Virus record (IMG/VR): IMGVR_UViG_3300047512_000028
Location: 1 to 32,701 of that record
Length of the DNA: 32,701 nucleotides
DNA from: a virus
Reading direction: 5' to 3' (one strand)
The position numbers and the translations under genes are program-made. This document shows positions 28,410-32,701 of this stretch, in pieces. Numbering within the stretch: the stretch's first letter is position 1; each line of letters opens with the position of its first letter. The notes below the pieces were generated by a model that was not told the origin of the DNA, did not search any database, and worked only from the letters and a program-made list of their open reading frames with translations.

Positions 28410-31260
28410 AGGTATAGTTACACAAGCAGTCGTAACAGCAGTTGTATCATCAGCAATTGGTTGGGTAATAAGACCAAAACCAAAGATTCCAAATATACCT
28501 CAACAACAATTTGAATCTGCACAAGGTATATTAGTTAATAAAGCATCTAATAATGAATCTATTCCAGTTGTTTATGGAACACGACAATTAGGTATTCAAA
28601 AAGTATTTGTTGAAAGTTCTGGTTCAGCTAATGAATATCTTTATGTTGCAGGAGTATTATGTGAAGGCGGAATACAGTCTATTGATGAAATTTATGTTAA
28701 TGACAAATTAGTTACTTGGTCAGGTTCTTTAACTGACCAAACAGTTAGAACAGTTAATAGTTCTGATGCCAATTATTATAAAGATGGACAAAGTTTAATT
28801 TCAGTACAATCTTTTTATGGATTAGATAATCAACCAGTATCATCACTATTAGATGAAAGTACAAACTGGGGTGCTAATCATAAACTATCTGGTGTTGCTT
28901 ATGTTGCTTTTAAATTTAAATGGAATCAAGACGCATTTACTGGTGGAGTTCCTGATATTAAAGTTACTTTAAAAGGAAGAAAAGTTTATGACCCAAGATT
29001 AGATTCTACTAAAGGCGGTTCTGGTTCTCATAGACAAAACGATTCTACAACTTGGGCTTATACTGATAATCCATCTTTAGTTTTATTAGACTACATTAGA
29101 AATGAGAGATTTGGAAAAGGATTACCTACTTCTGCATTTGAAACTAATTATGATTCATTTAAAACTTCCGCAGATACTTGCGAGACACAAGTAACTCCTT
29201 ATACAAGCGGTTCTAATATAGATTTATTTACTACAAACATTGTCTTAGACACTAATGAAAAGTTAATTGAAAATGTAAGAGAGTTATTAAATCCTATGCG
29301 TGGTATTTTTACTTATACGCAAGGTGTCTATAAATTATTAGTAGAAGGAACTGGAAGTTCTGTAATGACCATTGATAAAGATAAAATTATCGGTGGTATA
29401 AAAATTTATGGAGAAAAAAAGAATTACAAATTTAATAGAGTATTAGGAACATTTGTTAATCCTGATAAAAACTGGCAAGAAGATACAGTCTCATTCCCAC
29501 CTGCTGATGATTCTGGTTTAGATGTTGCCGACCAATATGCAACAATGTTAGCTGAAGATAATGGAACTAATTTAGAAGGTAACTTTGATTTTAAAGGAAT
29601 TACTAACCCTTATACAGCAGAAGAAATGTGCGAGGTATTACTTAGAAGGTCTAGAAACGCACTTGGAGTTGATTTACAAATTACTTCTGAAGGATTAAAT
29701 TTATCTATCGGAGATATTGTAGAACTTACTTATACTACTGGTGGATTTTCTGCTAAACCATTTAGGATTTATGGACTATCTATAAATACTGATTCAACAG
29801 TTAATCTTCAATTAATAGAACATCAAAATTCATTTTACACTTGGGCTAGTAAATCTGCCGCACCAGTAATTGCTGATACAACTCTACCTAATCCATTCTC
29901 GGTATCTGCACCAGCTTCAGTTACTTTAGATGACCAACTTATTGCTTACAATGATGGAACAGTTATCGTTGCTATGGATATTGAAATAGGTGCTTCCCCT
30001 GATAGCTTTGTAGACTATTACCAAGTTGAATATAAAAAATCTGATGAAACAGATTATAAAGTACACTCTACTGGTAGAGGATTATTTCAAAGAGTATTAA
30101 ATGTTATAGACCAAGAAACTTATAATGTAAGAGTTAAAGCTGTAAATACTCTAGGAGTATCTTCTTCTTATACTTCTGCTTCAAGAACAATTGTTGGTGC
30201 TATTGCACCACCTTCTGATGTTGAAGATTTTGCTTGTAACATTATTGGACAAGACGCACATTTAAGTTGGTCGGCTGTACCAGATTTAGATTTGGCTTAT
30301 TACTCTATAAGATACTCAACACTTACTACTGGTGCTGATTGGCAAAATTCAGTTGCTCTTGTAGAAAAAATAGCAAGACCGGCGACTTCAGTTACAGTCC
30401 CCGCTAGAGTAGGTTCATACCTGATAAAAGCAATAGACAAACTAGGAAACTTTTCTTCTAATGAAGCTATTATTTCAACAACAGTTACTTCTATTGGAAA
30501 CTTTAATGCTGTTGCAACACAAACTGAATCTCCTACATTTTCAGGAACAAAAACTAATACAATAGTAGTAGATAGTACATTACGATTAGATTCATCTGAA
30601 CTCTTTGATAGTGCTTCAGGAAATTTTGATTCTGCTACTGGTTTCTTTGATTCTGGTGTTACATCTGCCGATTTATATGCTGAAGGTTCTTATTTATTTT
30701 CATCTCCAGTTGATATTGGTGCTATTCATACAGCTAGAGTTACTGCTTCTATAACTCAAACATCAGATAATCTTGATGACTTATTTGACAGTAGAAGTGG
30801 AGACTTTGACGACCAAAATTCAAACTTTGACGGAGATACACCAGCTAACTGTAATGCTCATATTGAGATAGCTACTTCTGATGACAATATAACTTATTCT
30901 GCATTTAGAAATTTTGTAATTGGAAATTATCGTGCAAGATATTTTAAATTTAAAGTAGTTATGACATCTGCTGACTTATCTTCAACCCCAGTTATTAGTG
31001 CCTTGTCAGTAACTATTGATATGGAAGATAGAATATTTAGTGGAAACGATATTGTATCGGGAACTGGAACTTATTCTGTGGTATTTACAACTCCTTTTTA
31101 TTCTGCTAATTACGCAGTAGGAATTACAGCACAAGGACTTGCTACTGGAGACTATTATTTACTTACCAGTAAAACAGTAAATGGTTTCAACATAGCTTTT
31201 AAGAATAGTAGTAATAGTGGTGTTAGTAAGACTTTTGACTATTTAGCTAAAGGATATTAG
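28399..31260 (+). CDS. Large tail-tip protein (gpJ-like)
   Basis: 953 residues. Short hydrophobic N-terminus (VVTAVVSSAIGWVI), then the J-type start (GILVNKASNNESIPVVYGTR, GVLCEGGIQSIDEIYVND), a tip domain to about 480, fibronectin-III-like segments at about 500-700 (SDVEDFACNIIGQDAHLSW), and a C-terminal domain carrying two blocks of a 7-residue FDSxSG repeat. It is the central tip/host-recognition protein of a siphovirus tail. It overlaps the HlyC-like gene by 11 bases. Confidence 0.85.
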   Translation: MSIKGIVTQAVVTAVVSSAIGWVIRPKPKIPNIPQQQFESAQGILVNKASNNESIPVVYGTRQLGIQKVFVESSGSANEYLYVAGVLCEGGIQSIDEIYVNDKLVTWSGSLTDQTVRTVNSSDANYYKDGQSLISVQSFYGLDNQPVSSLLDESTNWGANHKLSGVAYVAFKFKWNQDAFTGGVPDIKVTLKGRKVYDPRLDSTKGGSGSHRQNDSTTWAYTDNPSLVLLDYIRNERFGKGLPTSAFETNYDSFKTSADTCETQVTPYTSGSNIDLFTTNIVLDTNEKLIENVRELLNPMRGIFTYTQGVYKLLVEGTGSSVMTIDKDKIIGGIKIYGEKKNYKFNRVLGTFVNPDKNWQEDTVSFPPADDSGLDVADQYATMLAEDNGTNLEGNFDFKGITNPYTAEEMCEVLLRRSRNALGVDLQITSEGLNLSIGDIVELTYTTGGFSAKPFRIYGLSINTDSTVNLQLIEHQNSFYTWASKSAAPVIADTTLPNPFSVSAPASVTLDDQLIAYNDGTVIVAMDIEIGASPDSFVDYYQVEYKKSDETDYKVHSTGRGLFQRVLNVIDQETYNVRVKAVNTLGVSSSYTSASRTIVGAIAPPSDVEDFACNIIGQDAHLSWSAVPDLDLAYYSIRYSTLTTGADWQNSVALVEKIARPATSVTVPARVGSYLIKAIDKLGNFSSNEAIISTTVTSIGNFNAVATQTESPTFSGTKTNTIVVDSTLRLDSSELFDSASGNFDSATGFFDSGVTSADLYAEGSYLFSSPVDIGAIHTARVTASITQTSDNLDDLFDSRSGDFDDQNSNFDGDTPANCNAHIEIATSDDNITYSAFRNFVIGNYRARYFKFKVVMTSADLSSTPVISALSVTIDMEDRIFSGNDIVSGTGTYSVVFTTPFYSANYAVGITAQGLATGDYYLLTSKTVNGFNIAFKNSSNSGVSKTFDYLAKGY
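30595..30837 (+). repeat. Two blocks of a 7-residue FDSxSG repeat in the tail-tip gene
   Basis: Block 1 (about residues 735-755): LFDSASGNFDSATGFFDSG. Block 2 (about 795-814): LFDSRSGDFDDQNSNFDGD. Each holds three units of period 7 residues (21 bases), separated by about 40 residues. They resemble short acidic repeats in other lambdoid tip proteins such as DLWGPxG units. They may bind metal or brace a beta-sandwich domain (inference). Confidence 0.6.
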
Positions 31261-31268
31261 ATAGAAAT

Positions 31269-32701
31269 ATGGCACAACACGATTTTGTAATTAGCAATCA
31301 AGGTTTCCCAGCTTTTAGAAGCGACCTTAATGATTTTTTAAGTGCTGTTAAAACAACTCATTCAGGAACATCAAGACCAAGCGGTGCGGCGGCTGGTACC
31401 ATCTGGTTAGATACTACATCAGCAACAACTCCAACTTTAAAATATTATGATGGTGCTGATGACATCTCTTTAGCAACAATTGACCATTCTGCTAACACAG
31501 TAAATTGGTTAGACTCAACAGTATCAATTACTGGACTAACAACTACTGCAACTGGTACAGTTTTAACACTTTCAGATTCAGTTTCTACATCAACAGTAAA
31601 TCTAATTTTAGACAATCAAAAAGAAGTTCGCTTTAGAGAGACAACAGCTAATGGAACTAACTATGTAGCATTAAAAGCACCAGCTAGTGTTAGTTCTGAT
31701 TTAACTTTTACTTTACCTGCAACTGATGGAACCAATGGACAAGCACTTGTTACAAATGGTTCTGGCACATTATCTTTTTCATCTGTATCAGCAGATGGAA
31801 CAGTAGATTGGGACACAACAGTTAAAACATCAGGATTTACTGCAACTGCTAATAAAGGATATTTTTGTAATACAACTTCTGCCGAATTTACAGTTACATT
31901 ACCATCTTCGCCAAGTGCTGGAGATGAAATTGTAATTGTAGATTATGCAGGAACTTTTGCTACCAATAATCTTAACATAACATCAACACCAAAAATAAAT
32001 GGTTCTAATAATGATGTTAAACTTACAACAAATAGAGAAGCAACAAGATTAGTTTATATTGATAGCACACAAGGTTGGCTAGCTTATTCAGGTGTTAATG
32101 AAGGTACAGCACCATCTTTAACTGATAATCCACCTAGTTATTCAGTAGATTTTTTAGTTATAGCTGGAGGTGCTGGTGGTGCTTATTATGGAGGTGGAGG
32201 TGCAGGAGGATATAGAAATTCATATTTATCAGAAACTTCAGGTGGTGGTGGAAGTTCAGAAACAGTATTAACTTTAAATGGTGGTACAGTTTATACAGTT
32301 ACAGTTGGTGGAGGTGGTGCAGGTACTAATGATTCTAATCCAAATGTTGTAGCAACTAGTGGTTCAAACTCATCTATATCAGGAACAGGAATTACTACAG
32401 TTACATCTTCTGGTGGAGGAGGAGGAAGTAATCAGCGAGCCGCAAATTCAGGTGGTTCTGGTGGAGGTGCGGCTGATGCACCTAGAGGTGGTGTTGTAGG
32501 TTCAGGAACTGCAAATCAAGGTTATGCAGGTGGAATAGGAAATAGTGATGCAACCACTTACACAGTTGGAGGAGGCGGAGGTGGTGCTAATGCGGTTGGA
32601 GTCGCAGCATCAGGCACTACTGCTGGTAATGGTGGTGCTGGTTTATCATCATCTATAACTGGTTCATCTGTTTCAAGAGGTGGTGGTGGTGGGGGTGGTG
32701 G
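31269..32701 (+). CDS. Glycine-rich tail fibre protein, N-terminal part (partial)
   Basis: Open to the window end, 477 codons. N-terminus MAQHDFVISNQGFPAFRSDL, then NDFLSAVKTTHSGTSRPSGA matches the usual start of marine-phage tail fibres (QHDFVI.NQ..P..R.DLN). A beta-rich centre (LDNQKEVRFRETTANGTNYV; LPATDGTNGQALVTNGSGTL) is followed from about 32155 by a glycine-rich section. It joins in frame with 1-289 across the end overlap, giving 568 residues. It is the presumed receptor-binding or surface fibre. Confidence 0.85.
   Translation, partial: MAQHDFVISNQGFPAFRSDLNDFLSAVKTTHSGTSRPSGAAAGTIWLDTTSATTPTLKYYDGADDISLATIDHSANTVNWLDSTVSITGLTTTATGTVLTLSDSVSTSTVNLILDNQKEVRFRETTANGTNYVALKAPASVSSDLTFTLPATDGTNGQALVTNGSGTLSFSSVSADGTVDWDTTVKTSGFTATANKGYFCNTTSAEFTVTLPSSPSAGDEIVIVDYAGTFATNNLNITSTPKINGSNNDVKLTTNREATRLVYIDSTQGWLAYSGVNEGTAPSLTDNPPSYSVDFLVIAGGAGGAYYGGGGAGGYRNSYLSETSGGGGSSETVLTLNGGTVYTVTVGGGGAGTNDSNPNVVATSGSNSSISGTGITTVTSSGGGGGSNQRAANSGGSGGGAADAPRGGVVGSGTANQGYAGGIGNSDATTYTVGGGGGGANAVGVAASGTTAGNGGAGLSSSITGSSVSRGGGGGGG
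32687..32701 (+). repeat. 15-base end overlap identical to bases 1-15
   Basis: TGGTGGGGGTGGTGG ends the window and also begins it. Joining them gives a 32,686-bp circle and preserves the fibre gene frame. Because the sequence is a simple G/T repeat, some identity could be chance; the frame match and gene layout support genuine closure. Confidence 0.7.

Noticed and set aside
1-32701. tRNA genes, CRISPR arrays, insertion sequences
   Set aside because: No cloverleaf-type pattern, regularly spaced repeats, transposase or flanking terminal inverted repeats were seen on reading; a dedicated tRNA search could not be run.

Overview
The window reads as a complete, small, A+T-rich tailed-phage genome (siphovirus-type architecture), very probably from a marine alphaproteobacterial host such as SAR11/Pelagibacter or a relative. 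The host guess rests on the low G+C (about one third by eye), the tail-fibre and small basic protein families typical of marine phages, and two host-like envelope genes (a lipoprotein and a Bax-like glucosaminidase). It is inference. The last 15 bases repeat the first 15, and the open reading frame running off the right end continues in frame from base 2, so the sequence is most simply a circular or circularly permuted genome of 32,686 bp, cut inside a glycine-rich tail-fibre gene.

There are two transcription units. A leftward unit (about 9916 down to 4557) holds roughly 20 small, tightly overlapping early-type genes: a YodL-like protein, two PD-(D/E)XK-like nucleases plus a degenerate one, a RecB/Cas4-type exonuclease, a putative OB-fold ssDNA-binding protein, an XRE regulator, a lipoprotein and several tiny membrane proteins. 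A rightward unit starts at about 10,106, continues through the end of the window and wraps to 4567. The two diverge from an A+T-rich intergenic region (9917-10105) and converge with overlapping stops at 4557-4567.

Rightward, in order: small basic proteins, an HNH protein, a winged-helix replication-type protein, a Bax-like glucosaminidase, a micro-protein copying the major capsid N-terminus, a candidate small terminase, an MT-A70 methyltransferase, a glycan-type cassette (two DxD glycosyltransferases, a ParB-methyltransferase fusion, a GT29 sialyltransferase-like protein), then large terminase, portal, head morphogenesis, scaffold, capsid, connectors, tail tube, G/GT chaperones with a programmed -1 frameshift, tape measure, tail-tip genes interrupted by an HlyC-like protein, a large tail-tip protein and the fibre. 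After the wrap come fibre-associated genes, a 2OG-Fe(II) oxygenase, two twin 34-residue membrane proteins, and lysis-type genes (XhlA-like, M15 peptidase, holin-like).

I see no integrase, DNA or RNA polymerase, helicase, primase, tRNA or CRISPR array. The phage looks lytic and dependent on host replication. The most unusual items are the capsid-N-terminus micro-protein (12290), the paired GxxxG micro-proteins (1531/1632), the HlyC-like gene in the tail-tip operon (27999) and the GT29/ParB-methyltransferase cassette upstream of the terminase.
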